DNA from: Bacteroidales bacterium
Lineage (GTDB): Bacteria > Bacteroidota > Bacteroidia > Bacteroidales > F082
DNA: 53,394 bases
Reading direction: 5' to 3'
Assembly (NCBI GenBank): GCA_017649945.1
Contig: JAGCFU010000058.1
Location: 1 to 53,394 of the forward strand
Shown piece by piece: positions 30,488-39,144 of this stretch. The notes under the pieces are model-generated. The model was not told where the DNA came from. It worked only from the letters and a program-made list of their open reading frames with translations, and searched no databases. The position numbers and the translations under genes were made by a program. Each line of letters opens with the position of its first letter. Position 1 is the first letter of the stretch.

Positions 30488-32203
30488 ATGAAGCGTACAT
30501 TATTAATAATTGCTTTATTCGCCGTGATGACAGCTTCAGCACAGCAACGCCTTGTGTATCAATCGTATATGCTTGGTTCTGATAGCGGCGACACCACTTT
30601 CCGTGAAGTTCAAAGATTTAAAAATCAGTTGAAAATCAACGATATTCAGGATTTTAAAGGAAAGCTCATCGATGGAGTCTCCACGGACTTCACTTTCGTT
30701 GATTACGATACCGATTCAGTGTATTTCCAGATGAATTATCAGGATGGCGAATCTTATTTCTATTCTTACCCGTTGAAAAGCAGTGATGTGACATTTGAAG
30801 AAAAAGGCAAGGAAAAAGTGTTAGGCTACGATTGTAAGAAATATAAGACTTCGATTAACTCCAACACTATAGAGGTTTGGATGACAGAAAGCCTCGGCTA
30901 CGATGCGTCTCCTGTCACTTCGCGCGGCTACCTGAAAGGTGTCATGGTACGCCAGATGATTAACGGGAACCGTGTGATGGATTTGAAGTCGGTGAGAAAG
31001 GATAAGATGGATAAGAAGGATAAGATGGATAAGATGGATAAGAGAGGATTGATTCCGGAGAATTTGGGAGTTAGGAAGACTGGAAAGGAACTTAACAAAA
31101 TTAATAAGGAGAAACTTGTTGTAAGAACAAAGATTTTTGATGACGAGCAGATTCATTTTGCGAAAATCGAGAAATTTAGTGGTGAAATTCCTTTTGATAC
31201 GGTGATTCATTTCTCTTGGGGTACCATTATTTTGAAACGCGTGAACCTGCCGATATTACCTGAACATTATCAGATTTTCGCGGAGCTTCATCAGCATTCT
31301 AATGGCGACGCTTACGACCGCACAGGCTCTGTCTTTGTCATTCCGATGGATAGAGAATTGTCATTAGGCAACGCTTTGATTGATAGCATTGAAGTAATCC
31401 CATATCAATTAGATAAAAATGGTAAAAAATATCAGGGAATACATCTCGAGGACAATTATTTGCCAGTCGTTGAGTTGATTAGATTTTTCACTCCGTTTGG
31501 CGTGAATCATTTCAACGACAGGGTACAAATCGACGGTTTGGAATGGGAAAACGAGGCTTATTATAAGATGGAAGTTTCGGAGCTTTCCGACCGTCTCCAA
31601 GGTGACGTCTTGATAGGTGCTTTCATCGGTAACTATGACGGCGGCGGACACAAAGTATCTCTCGATTTGGTGGCTTATCCACAGGATTATGACGGCGATG
31701 TTTCTAAAAACAGCCGTTGGAGCTTACCGCTGTTCAACACTTGCAACGTGATGGAGATGTCGGGACAAAACTACGGCAGGTTGTTCCAGACAGATAGTCT
31801 GAAAGTCGAGTTCGACATCCCTGAAGGCGTTGAGAACCTGAGACTTAGATATATCACCACTGGTCACGGCGGCTGGGACGGCGGCGATGAGTTCAACCCA
31901 AAGGAGAATACCATCATCGTGGACGGCAACAAGATTTTCACATACACTCCTTGGCGTTGTGACTGCGCCACTTACCGTGAATTTAACCCAGTTTCAGGCA
32001 ACTTCTGGAACGGCGTGTCGTCATCAGATTTGTCGCGCTCAGGATGGTGTCCGGGAACGGCAACGAACCCGGTCTATTTCGACATGAGTGACTTAAAGCC
32101 AGGGCATCATACAATCACAGTAGCCATTCCACAAGGTGCTGATGAAGGCGGCAGCTTCTCACACTGGATGGTTAGCGGAGTACTTATAGGCAACAAAAAA
32201 TAA
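30488..32203 (+). CDS. PNGase F-like peptide-N-glycosidase with N-terminal extension
   Basis: 571 aa, exported (LLIIALFAVMTASAQQ signal). Residues 20-170 form an extra N-terminal domain of GLPGLI/DUF4412 look (LGYDCKKYKTSI). A Lys/Asp/Met repeat linker (about 172-186) leads to the two-jelly-roll PNGase F part: DAYDRTGSVFVIP, matching the Asp60 region, and a very well conserved C-terminus: TGHGGWDGGDEFNPKEN, WNGVSSSDLSRSGWCPGTAT and HHTITVAIPQGADEGGSFS. The enzyme removes intact N-glycans from glycoproteins by cutting the GlcNAc-Asn amide. The ATG at 30488 is chosen for its signal peptide. It sits right beside attR but has its own host promoter. Confidence 0.88.
   Translation: MKRTLLIIALFAVMTASAQQRLVYQSYMLGSDSGDTTFREVQRFKNQLKINDIQDFKGKLIDGVSTDFTFVDYDTDSVYFQMNYQDGESYFYSYPLKSSDVTFEEKGKEKVLGYDCKKYKTSINSNTIEVWMTESLGYDASPVTSRGYLKGVMVRQMINGNRVMDLKSVRKDKMDKKDKMDKMDKRGLIPENLGVRKTGKELNKINKEKLVVRTKIFDDEQIHFAKIEKFSGEIPFDTVIHFSWGTIILKRVNLPILPEHYQIFAELHQHSNGDAYDRTGSVFVIPMDRELSLGNALIDSIEVIPYQLDKNGKKYQGIHLEDNYLPVVELIRFFTPFGVNHFNDRVQIDGLEWENEAYYKMEVSELSDRLQGDVLIGAFIGNYDGGGHKVSLDLVAYPQDYDGDVSKNSRWSLPLFNTCNVMEMSGQNYGRLFQTDSLKVEFDIPEGVENLRLRYITTGHGGWDGGDEFNPKENTIIVDGNKIFTYTPWRCDCATYREFNPVSGNFWNGVSSSDLSRSGWCPGTATNPVYFDMSDLKPGHHTITVAIPQGADEGGSFSHWMVSGVLIGNKK
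31001..31045 (+). repeat. 9-bp tandem repeat in the PNGase linker
   Basis: Five units of GATAAGATG with minor changes encode DKM/DKK repeats between the N-terminal domain and the catalytic region. The unit is a multiple of three, so copy changes would keep frame. Confidence 0.75.
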
Positions 32204-32222
32204 ACAGATAAATTTTATTCAT

Positions 32223-34295
32223 ATGAAAAGATTATTACTTCCTATCGCATTGATACTGTTGATGTTACAGTCATGCGGTGACGCTTCGAAGTCTAAGGCT
32301 CCGGCGCGCGAGAAAATCAAACTGCAATCAGACATCCAGACTCCTGAAGTACTTTGGAGCATGGGCAGAATCGGAGAGTTTTCGGTATCTGCCGACGGCT
32401 CGAAGGTCGTTTACAACGTCACGGATTATGATGTCGCCCAAAACAAAGGCTTCTCAAGGATTTACATCATGGATGCTGGCGGAAACAACGTGAAATGCCT
32501 CACCAACGGCAGCTTCAGCGAGTACAGCCCGATATTCACTCCGGCAGGACACATCGCGTTTATGACGGCAAAGAGCGGCGACATGCAGCTGTGGGAAATG
32601 GATGTCAATGGCAAAGTGTTAAAGCAAGTCACTGACATTCCAGACGGTATCACCGGATTCAAGTACAGCCCCGACGGTTCTATGATAGTTTATTCCGCCG
32701 AGGTGAAGATTAAAGACCAGGTCGCTGACATCTACCCAGACCTGCAGCTTTCGTCAGGAAGAATCAACAACGATTTGATGTATCGCCATTGGGACCAGTG
32801 GGTTGACACCTACAGCCATCTGTTCATCGCAAATCTCGATAAAGGCATGATTACCAATGGTTTAGACATTCTTAAAGGTGAACCTTGGGAGTCACCGGTG
32901 AGACCTTGGGGCGGTATGGAACAGGTAGCGTGGACTGAGGACAACAGCGCGGTGCTTTACTGTTGCCGCAAGAAAGAAGGCAAAGACTACGCCACATCAA
33001 CAAACACCGATGTTTACAGATACAACATCGCGGCTGCCATGACAGCTAACATCACTGAAGGCATGATGGGTTATGACCTCAATATCTCGGTGGCTCCTAC
33101 AGGCAACAAAATGGCTTGGGAGAGCATGGAACGCGACGGCTATGAGGCTGATAAACAACGCCTTTTCGTCATGGATTTGGCAACAGGAAACAAAACAGAC
33201 TACAGCATCGGCTTCGACCAGAATTCAACATCTCTGACATGGTCAGCAGACGGCTCGAAAGTTTATTTCATCAGCGACATCAACGCGACAGACCAGATTT
33301 ACGAGTTGAGCCTTAACACCGGTAACATACGTAAAATCACGAGCGGAAGACATAATTTCGTGTCGTTGGCCGTTGCAGGCGACAAACTCATTGGCGGTTT
33401 GCAGTCGATGAGTCACCCGACGGAGCTTTATACAATCGACCCTAAGACGGGAGAATTCGGACAGATCACACACGTTAACGATAACATCTTCAATCAGTTG
33501 ACGACAGCTGAAGTTGAGGAAAGATGGATTAAGACCACTGACGACAAGATGATGTTGACATGGGTCATTTATCCTCCGCATTTCGACAAAAACAAGAAAT
33601 ATCCTACCCTTCTGTATTGTGAAGGCGGTCCGCAGAGCACTGTGAGCCAGTTCTGGTCATATCGTTGGAACTTCCAGCAGATGGCTGCCAACGGATACAT
33701 CATCGTGGCACCTAACAGACGCGGTCTTCCGGGCTTCGGTCAGGAATGGAATGAGGCTATCAGCGGTGACTACGGCGGACAGTGCATGAGAGACTATCTC
33801 TCTGCTATCGACGCTTTGGCGAAAGAGCCGTTTGTCGATGAAAACAGACTCGGTGCTGTAGGCGCCAGCTTCGGCGGATTCTCGGTGTTCTGGCTTGCTG
33901 GACATCACGACGGACGTTTCAAAGCACTCATCGCACACGACGGCATGTTCAACCTCGACGCCCAATATCTTGAGACAGAAGAGATGTGGTTTGTGAACTG
34001 GGATCTCGGCGGTCCATACTGGGACAAAGACAATCCTGTTGTGCAGTGGTCATATTCCAACTCCCCTCACCTCTTTGTAGACAAATGGACGGCACCTATC
34101 CTTGTCATCCACGGCGGTTTGGACTACAGAATCTCTTATACACAGGGCATGCAGGCCTACAACGCTGCAGTTTTGCGCGGCATTCCTGCGGAGTTCCTCT
34201 ATTTCCCGGATGAAAACCACTGGGTGTTACAGCCTCAGAACGGCATTCTATGGCAGCGGAGATTCAAGAATTGGCTTGATACCTATCTTAAGTAG
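32223..34295 (+). CDS. dpp5: S9 dipeptidyl-peptidase, DPP5-like lipoprotein
   Basis: 690 aa. Lipoprotein signal ending LMLQSC. A beta-propeller (about residues 40-420) is followed by an alpha/beta-hydrolase domain with Ser in GASFGGFSVFW, Asp in HGGLDYRISY and His in DENHWV. Length and motifs match Porphyromonas DPP5, which frees dipeptides in the periplasm. The gene starts 19 bp after the PNGase gene, so both are probably cotranscribed and act on glycoproteins and their peptides. Confidence 0.85.
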   Translation: MKRLLLPIALILLMLQSCGDASKSKAPAREKIKLQSDIQTPEVLWSMGRIGEFSVSADGSKVVYNVTDYDVAQNKGFSRIYIMDAGGNNVKCLTNGSFSEYSPIFTPAGHIAFMTAKSGDMQLWEMDVNGKVLKQVTDIPDGITGFKYSPDGSMIVYSAEVKIKDQVADIYPDLQLSSGRINNDLMYRHWDQWVDTYSHLFIANLDKGMITNGLDILKGEPWESPVRPWGGMEQVAWTEDNSAVLYCCRKKEGKDYATSTNTDVYRYNIAAAMTANITEGMMGYDLNISVAPTGNKMAWESMERDGYEADKQRLFVMDLATGNKTDYSIGFDQNSTSLTWSADGSKVYFISDINATDQIYELSLNTGNIRKITSGRHNFVSLAVAGDKLIGGLQSMSHPTELYTIDPKTGEFGQITHVNDNIFNQLTTAEVEERWIKTTDDKMMLTWVIYPPHFDKNKKYPTLLYCEGGPQSTVSQFWSYRWNFQQMAANGYIIVAPNRRGLPGFGQEWNEAISGDYGGQCMRDYLSAIDALAKEPFVDENRLGAVGASFGGFSVFWLAGHHDGRFKALIAHDGMFNLDAQYLETEEMWFVNWDLGGPYWDKDNPVVQWSYSNSPHLFVDKWTAPILVIHGGLDYRISYTQGMQAYNAAVLRGIPAEFLYFPDENHWVLQPQNGILWQRRFKNWLDTYLK

Positions 34296-34350
34296 CCATT
34301 AGCCGTTAGCCGTTAGCCATTAGCGCTGTTCTTCCTAATGGCTAATGGCT
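34294..34350. repeat. Inverted array of TTAGCCAT / ATGGCTAA repeats
   Basis: Four imperfect copies of TTAGCC(A/G)T are followed after an 11-bp spacer by two inverted copies, able to form a long hairpin. The same unit occurs at 1263-1291. Confidence 0.65.
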
Positions 34351-34388
34351 AAAAAAAAAAGAACCGGTTAAACCGGTTCTTTTTTTAT
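34351..34388. terminator. Bidirectional terminator between dpp5 and tRNA-Leu genes
   Basis: GAACCGGTT-A-AACCGGTTC palindrome with an A-run on the left and T-run on the right, serving the plus-strand peptidase unit and the minus-strand tRNA genes. Confidence 0.85.
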
Positions 34389-34392
34389 ATCG

Positions 34393-34476
34393 TGCCCATG
34401 AGAAGACTCGAACTTCCAAGAGCGTCCGCTCACTACACCCTGAATGTAGCGTGTTTACCAATTTCACCACATGGGC
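34393..34476 (-). tRNA. tRNA-Leu(CAG)
   Basis: 84-nt type II tRNA: acceptor GCCCATG/CATGGGC, D arm TGGTGAAATTGGTAAACA, anticodon loop TTCAGGG in a CTACA/TGTAG stem, long variable arm, T loop TTCGAGT. Anticodon CAG reads CUG. No CCA encoded. Confidence 0.92.
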
Positions 34477-34505
34477 TCTGGGTGGAATTTCTTGGATTCC
34501 TTTGG

Positions 34506-34589
34506 TGCCCAGGACAAGAGTCGAACTTGCACGACGCATTCGTCACTACCCCCTCAAAGTAGCGTGTCTACCAATTTCACCACCTGGGC
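34506..34589 (-). tRNA. tRNA-Leu(GAG)
   Basis: 84-nt type II tRNA: acceptor GCCCAGG/CCTGGGC, D arm nearly identical to its neighbour, anticodon loop TTGAGGG, long variable arm. Anticodon GAG reads CUU/CUC. First of a two-tRNA transcript with the CAG copy 29 bp downstream. Confidence 0.92.
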
Positions 34590-34622
34590 AAGGGTCTGCT
34601 TTTCTTATCTGGAAAAGCGATG

Positions 34623-34630
34623 CAAAATTA
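34623..34630 (-). promoter_or_regulatory. -7 box of the tRNA-Leu pair
   Basis: Minus-strand TAATTTTG followed by CA, 33 bp before the first tRNA. Confidence 0.55.
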
Positions 34631-34753
34631 CACATTTATTTCATACGTTTAACATTTTTTTGAAAAAATTTTTAATAACCTGATAATCATTGCATTATGA
34701 TGAAAAATAGGTTATTTTTGAAACACCTTTATTAATATAATGAGATTTTTTAG

Positions 34754-34761
34754 TAATTTTG
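34754..34761 (+). promoter_or_regulatory. -7 box of trmD
   Basis: TAATTTTG followed by CA, giving a leader of about 50 nt that contains the 27-bp repeat at 34778. Confidence 0.55.
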
Positions 34762-34777
34762 CAGCGATTTCCCCACC

Positions 34778-34804
34778 GTCATTTCGAGCGAAGTCGAGAA
34801 ATCT
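34778..34804. repeat. GTCATTTCGAGCGAAGTCGA-type dispersed repeat
   Basis: An imperfect palindrome (TTTCGA...TCGAGAAA) well known as an extragenic repeat in many Bacteroidetes genomes. Only one copy is in this window. It lies in the 5' leader of trmD, where a hairpin could affect expression. Confidence 0.6.
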
Positions 34805-34815
34805 TTAACATTTTT

Positions 34816-35511
34816 ATGATGAGAATTGATATAATTACCATATTTCCGGAAATGTTCGAGGGACCGTTCACTGAGTCGATAGTGAAACGAGCCATCAACA
34901 AGGGTTTGGTGGAGATACACCTGCACAATCTCCGTGATTACAGCAACGACAAGCACAAACGCGTCGATGACTACCCTTTCTCGGCCGGTGCCGGCATGGT
35001 GATGATGATCGAGCCTGTTGACAACTGCATCACACATCTCAAGTCAGAGAGAGATTACGATGAGGTAATTTACATGAGTCCTGACGGAGAATTGTTGACA
35101 CAGTCTGTTGCGAATCAGTTATCGTTGAATCAGAATCTTATTATGCTTTGCGGGCATTACAAAGGCATCGACGAACGAATCCGCGAACATCTTATCACAA
35201 AAGAAATATCCATCGGCGATTATGTGTTGTCGGGAGGCGAGCTTGCGGCGGCGGTTCTGACTGACAGTTTGGTGCGGTTGATTCCAGGCGCTTTGAGTGA
35301 TGAAACTTCGGCACTTTCCGACTCTTTTCAGGATGGATTGGTGTCGCCGCCGGTGTATACAAGGCCTCGGGAATACAAAGGATGGGCTGTTCCGGAGGTG
35401 CTTTTGTCGGGAAACGACCAGGTGATAAATGACTGGAAATACAAGCAGGCACTGGAAAGGACGATGATCAGGAGGCCTGAAATGTACGAAAAAATAAAAA
35501 AAATAAAATAA
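34816..35511 (+). CDS. trmD: tRNA (guanine37-N1)-methyltransferase TrmD
   Basis: 231 aa (starts ATGATG; either codon fits). SPOUT-class enzyme methylating G37 of tRNAs with a G at position 36. [16 protein letters not shown] at the start is family-typical, followed by [28 protein letters not shown] and [14 protein letters not shown] (the knot with SAM site), and the C-terminal [14 protein letters not shown]. Located just before rplS, as in many genomes, but each has its own promoter. Confidence 0.95.
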   Translation: MMRIDIITIFPEMFEGPFTESIVKRAINKGLVEIHLHNLRDYSNDKHKRVDDYPFSAGAGMVMMIEPVDNCITHLKSERDYDEVIYMSPDGELLTQSVANQLSLNQNLIMLCGHYKGIDERIREHLITKEISIGDYVLSGGELAAAVLTDSLVRLIPGALSDETSALSDSFQDGLVSPPVYTRPREYKGWAVPEVLLSGNDQVINDWKYKQALERTMIRRPEMYEKIKKIK

Positions 35512-35519
35512 ATGTTGCA

Positions 35520-35544
35520 GGTATTCAAAAATTTTGTATTTTTG
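35520..35544 (+). promoter_or_regulatory. rplS promoter with GGTATTC upstream box
   Basis: -7 box TATTTTTG (35537-35544) with CA behind it. GGTATTCAAAAA begins 17 bp before it, as at the tRNA-Met promoter. Confidence 0.6.
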
Positions 35545-35591
35545 CATGCTTTTTTAGAGGATAAAAAATAAAGATAAAAAATACAACAGAG

Positions 35592-35954
35592 ATGAAAAAC
35601 GCGTTAATTCAATTCGTTGAAGATCAAGTACAAGTAAAGGATTTCCCACAGTTTAAGTCAGGTGATACAATCACCGTCACTTATAAAATTATTGAGGGAA
35701 ACAAGGAACGTTTGCAGAAATTCCAGGGTGTTGTGTTACAACGCGCAGGTCAGGGCAAGAGTGCAACTTTCACAGTGAGAAAGATTTCTAACAACATCGG
35801 TGTTGAGAGAATCTTCCCTATCGCTGACCCGATGATTGACAGCATCGAGGTGAACAAGGAAGGTGCAGTCCGCAGAGCAAGAATCTACTACCTCAGAGGT
35901 CTCCGCGGCAAGAAAGCCCGTATCAAAGAAGTTCTCAAGAAAAAAGAAAACTAA
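35592..35954 (+). CDS. rplS: 50S ribosomal protein L19
   Basis: 120 aa. L19 signatures: FKSGDTITVTYKIIEG, LQKFQGVVLQRAGQG, TFTVRKISNNIGVER and RRARIYYLRGLRGKKARI. Binds 23S rRNA at the subunit interface. Ends with a strong bidirectional terminator shared with rlmB. Confidence 0.97.
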   Translation: MKNALIQFVEDQVQVKDFPQFKSGDTITVTYKIIEGNKERLQKFQGVVLQRAGQGKSATFTVRKISNNIGVERIFPIADPMIDSIEVNKEGAVRRARIYYLRGLRGKKARIKEVLKKKEN

Positions 35955-35973
35955 TAGAGTACTTGAAAATCAG

Positions 35974-36008
35974 AAAAAAGAGCGACGCTGCAGCATCGCT
36001 CTTTTTTT
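35974..36008. terminator. Bidirectional terminator between rplS and rlmB
   Basis: AGAGCGA / TCGCTCT stem with 10-nt loop, A-run left and T-run right; it overlaps the rlmB stop by 2 bp. Confidence 0.85.
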
Positions 36009-36768
36009 ATTGTAATCGTTGTCGGACTACCTCGAAGGTAACGATTCCTGTCGCCACGCTGACGTTCAATGAATCGATATCGCCCGGCATAGGGATAACC
36101 AAATGATTATCGACACGTTTAAGGTAAGCCTCGCTGATGCCGTCTTCCTCGGAGCCCATCATGATGGCCACAGGTCCGGTGAGGTCAGACTGCCAGATGG
36201 TCTGCTTTCCTTTCTCAGAGAAGGCAATCACCTTCAGTCCGCTGGCTTTCAGGAAATCTATAGTATCTTTGATATTCTCGACGCGGCACACATTAATCAA
36301 TGACAGTGCGCCTGCCGATGTCTTCATAGCGTCACCGTTGATGAGAGCGCTTCCGCGAGACGGTATGACGATGGCGTCGACACCTGCAGCGTAGCATGTA
36401 CGGGCGATAGCGCCGAAGTTACGCACATCGGTGACACGGTCGAGGATGACGACGAACGGCATGCGGCCTTCGTCATACACCATAGGGATTACGTTCTCGA
36501 TAGTCTGGTATAAAATCGGGCACACGAAAGCCACGATGCCCTGATGATTCTTGCGAGTGAGGCGGTTAAGCTTCTCTATCGGCACAAACTGCACCGGCAC
36601 TTCATGATCGTGAGCGTATCGAACTATCTCGGAAATCTGTTGTGAGCGCAGGCCAGACTGCACGAAAACCTTCTCCAGCTCCTTCCCTGCCTTGATGACC
36701 TCTTCGATTGGATGGACGCCGAAGACCATGTTGGAATCTTCTTTTCTTGTAGTGTTATGCATTGTCAT
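36007..36768 (-). CDS. rlmB: 23S rRNA (guanosine-2'-O)-methyltransferase RlmB-type (SpoU)
   Basis: 253 aa from the ATG at 36768; in-frame ATGs at 36762 and 36729 are alternatives, and the promoter lies so close that the mRNA is nearly leaderless. N-terminal substrate-binding domain (MVFGVHPIEEVIKAGK) and SPOUT domain with RVTDVRNFGAIARTC, IMMGSEEDGIS and IPMPGDIDSLNVSVAT, the knotted SAM-binding motifs. Methylates the 2'-OH of a 23S guanosine. Confidence 0.88.
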   Translation of the reverse strand: MTMHNTTRKEDSNMVFGVHPIEEVIKAGKELEKVFVQSGLRSQQISEIVRYAHDHEVPVQFVPIEKLNRLTRKNHQGIVAFVCPILYQTIENVIPMVYDEGRMPFVVILDRVTDVRNFGAIARTCYAAGVDAIVIPSRGSALINGDAMKTSAGALSLINVCRVENIKDTIDFLKASGLKVIAFSEKGKQTIWQSDLTGPVAIMMGSEEDGISEAYLKRVDNHLVIPMPGDIDSLNVSVATGIVTFEVVRQRLQ

Positions 36769-36775
36769 AATGGTA

Positions 36776-36822
36776 CAAAAATACATTTTTTTTGCATATC
36801 ATTTGAAAAATTTGTAAATTTG
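36776..36822. promoter_or_regulatory. Divergent promoters of rlmB and the TonB_C protein
   Basis: Minus strand TATTTTTG at 36776-36783 serves rlmB. Plus strand TAAATTTG at 36815-36822, with a -33 TTTG at 36791-36794 (20-bp spacing), serves the gene at 36855: the most complete consensus promoter in the window. Confidence 0.65.
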
Positions 36823-36854
36823 CAGTGTTTATTTTGGAAAAATAAGTTTGAAAT

Positions 36855-37646
36855 ATGAAAGATTTTTACAGAATAATGCTATGTATCACATTGATTTTCA
36901 TGTCATTAGGATTCAATGTCAATGCACAGAACAAAGCACCGGAACCGAAATCAGGATTTAATCTGACGAAAAAAATCATACAGAATCATCTCATTTATCC
37001 GCAAGAGGCTCTTGACAAGAAAGGCGGAAAGATTACTGTTTATTACGATGTCGATGCAGAAGGCAACGCCAGCAATTACAGGGTTGAGAGCGCTTTTGAC
37101 GAGCAATGTGCAGCCGAGGCAATAAGATTGGTGAAGATGATTGAATGGAATCCGGCGGTAAAAGACGGCAAGCCGGCGGCATACAACGATTATTATACGA
37201 TAGAATTCTCACCGAAGAGTTATAAGAAGGCAGAAGAAAGGGATCCGCGTCTGATGTTACCTGAGCAGAATCATCCTGCACAGAAAAGCAATAAAATCTA
37301 TGAGTTAAAGGAATTGTTCCAGGCACCGCAGCCATATTTCGCAAATCCGCAAGTAACATTGGGAGCCTATCTTAGAACCAATCTGAAGTTCCCTGAAGAG
37401 GCGAAGACATTTGAGATTCAAGGCACTGTGAAGTTGAATTTCGTTATCGAGACAGACGGCAGAGCCTCGAATATCATTGTTGAGAACAGCGTCGGCGGAG
37501 GCTGCGACAACGAGGCAATCAGGTTGATTCAGGAGCTTGTGTGGACTCCTGGCGTGAAGAACGACAGCCTTGTGAGGACGAGGACGTCGCAGGAGATAAC
37601 GTTCCAGATCGGAGAACGGAATTATTATGACGGAAACAGTTATTAA
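36855..37646 (+). CDS. Exported protein with two TonB C-terminal domains
   Basis: 263 aa. Signal peptide (LCITLIFMSLGFNVNAQ), so it is secreted rather than membrane-anchored like true TonB. Two TonB_C-like domains: about residues 35-115 (IYPQEALDKKGGKITVYYDV, IEWNPAVKDGKPAA) and 165-255 (LKFPEEAKTFEIQGTVKL, VWTPGV). Tandem TonB_C periplasmic proteins are frequent in Bacteroidetes; their partners are unknown. Confidence 0.8.
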   Translation: MKDFYRIMLCITLIFMSLGFNVNAQNKAPEPKSGFNLTKKIIQNHLIYPQEALDKKGGKITVYYDVDAEGNASNYRVESAFDEQCAAEAIRLVKMIEWNPAVKDGKPAAYNDYYTIEFSPKSYKKAEERDPRLMLPEQNHPAQKSNKIYELKELFQAPQPYFANPQVTLGAYLRTNLKFPEEAKTFEIQGTVKLNFVIETDGRASNIIVENSVGGGCDNEAIRLIQELVWTPGVKNDSLVRTRTSQEITFQIGERNYYDGNSY

Positions 37647-37688
37647 AGTTTAGAGTTATAAATTAAAGTTTAACTAAATTTTTAAAAT

Positions 37689-38624
37689 ATGAAAAGATTA
37701 TTTTTACCTTTGATCGCATTGCTGCTTTCGGTGAATGTGGCATTTGCACAAGATGATGCTCCTGCATCAGCATGGACACACGGCGGAAACGTCGGTTTCA
37801 ACATGGCACAGAGTGCTTTTGACAACTGGGCACCAGGTGGACAGAACAACATCAACTTCCTTGGTCTTTTAAAGTATGATATCAACTTTAAAAAAGACAA
37901 CCACAAGTGGGACAACGGCATCGACCTTCAGTTAGGTTACAGCTATTACGACATGGACAAAGATCCTCTCAAGACTGACGATAGGATTTTCTTTAGTTCG
38001 TTATATGGTTACAATATCTACAACGACAAATTGTTCGCCACAGCTAACTTCACATTCCAGAGCCAGTTTACTGACGGTTTCGACTATGCTTCTGACAGCA
38101 CAAACCGCATTTCAGGTTTCATGGTTCCTGGTTACTTCACACTCGGTCTTGGTATTCAGTGGGTTCCGAACGAGTATTTCAAAGTCAACTTTGCTCCTAT
38201 CACAGCCCGTATGACCTATGTCAACGACCAGAGACTTGCCGATGCCGGAGCTTTTGGTGTCGACAAGGCAGAATATGATGAAGAGGGCAACAAAACCAAA
38301 GACGGAGAGAAGATCCGTTGGGAGCTTGGTGCTCATCTCACAGCAGAATTCAAGTATGAAATCTTCAAGAACGTGTCATTTTCATCAAAGCTTATCGCTT
38401 TCTACGATTATCTGACAGAAGGCAACAACGCTCTTGACGAGAGCTACACCTGCCCTGTTGACTTCGACTGGGACAACGCTCTGATTATGAAGGTCAACGA
38501 CTGGTTGAGCTGCAACCTCACCGCACGTTTGGTGTATGACGAGGACGTCAAGCCTGTCAGAGGCGACTCATTCAGACAGTTCAAGGAAGTGTTGAGCATC
38601 GGTATCTCATACAAGATTCCGTGA
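37689..38624 (+). CDS. DUF3078 outer-membrane beta-barrel-like protein
   Basis: 311 aa. Signal peptide (LFLPLIALLLSVNVAFAQ), then WTHGGNVGFNMAQSAFDNW, the DUF3078 hallmark, and alternating aromatic/polar strands to a terminal strand ending GISYKIP. Likely an outer-membrane barrel of unknown cargo. The gene after it starts 3 bp downstream, so they form a unit. Confidence 0.8.
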   Translation: MKRLFLPLIALLLSVNVAFAQDDAPASAWTHGGNVGFNMAQSAFDNWAPGGQNNINFLGLLKYDINFKKDNHKWDNGIDLQLGYSYYDMDKDPLKTDDRIFFSSLYGYNIYNDKLFATANFTFQSQFTDGFDYASDSTNRISGFMVPGYFTLGLGIQWVPNEYFKVNFAPITARMTYVNDQRLADAGAFGVDKAEYDEEGNKTKDGEKIRWELGAHLTAEFKYEIFKNVSFSSKLIAFYDYLTEGNNALDESYTCPVDFDWDNALIMKVNDWLSCNLTARLVYDEDVKPVRGDSFRQFKEVLSIGISYKIP

Positions 38625-38627
38625 TAA

Positions 38628-39122
38628 ATGAAGAAGATAGGATTATTGTCGGACACACACGGATGGCTTAATCCTGCGGTTTTTGAGTTTTTCAAAGACT
38701 GCGACGAGATATGGCATGTCGGCGACATCGGTGGAACCGATGTCGCCGACAGTCTGTCTGCCTTCAAGCCATTGAGGGCGGTGTACGGCAACATCGACGA
38801 CCAAAAAATCAGACTTATGTTTCCGAAAGTCAACATTTTCACGGTGGAGAACGTGAAGGTGATGATGACGCACATCGGAGGATACCCAAACCGTTATGAA
38901 CCAGGCATTAAAGAACTGATAATCAAAGAGAAACCTAACATTTTCATCAGCGGGCACTCACATATTCTGAAGGTGATGAACGACAAAGACCTGCGCCTGC
39001 TCCACATCAACCCGGGAGCGGCAGGAAACACAGGATTTCACAAAGTGATAACGATGCTGCGGTTCCAAATTGATGGAAGTGAGATCAAGAATATGGAACT
39101 TTATGAAAAAGTTAGAAGTTGA
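38628..39122 (+). CDS. YfcE/MJ0936-family metallophosphoesterase
   Basis: 164 aa. Two-metal phosphodiesterase motifs: LLSDTHGW, IWHVGDIGG, VYGNIDDQ, MTHIGG and ISGHSH. Soluble and cytoplasmic. The natural substrate is not set by sequence; family members act on nucleotide phosphodiesters. The YGNID form replaces the usual GNCD. Confidence 0.88.
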   Translation: MKKIGLLSDTHGWLNPAVFEFFKDCDEIWHVGDIGGTDVADSLSAFKPLRAVYGNIDDQKIRLMFPKVNIFTVENVKVMMTHIGGYPNRYEPGIKELIIKEKPNIFISGHSHILKVMNDKDLRLLHINPGAAGNTGFHKVITMLRFQIDGSEIKNMELYEKVRS

Positions 39123-39144
39123 ATTAAACTGACAACTGACTGAA

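Noticed and set aside
31001-31045. Possible CRISPR-like array
   Set aside because: Nine-bp contiguous in-frame repeats without spacers; a protein linker. No CRISPR array was seen anywhere in the window.
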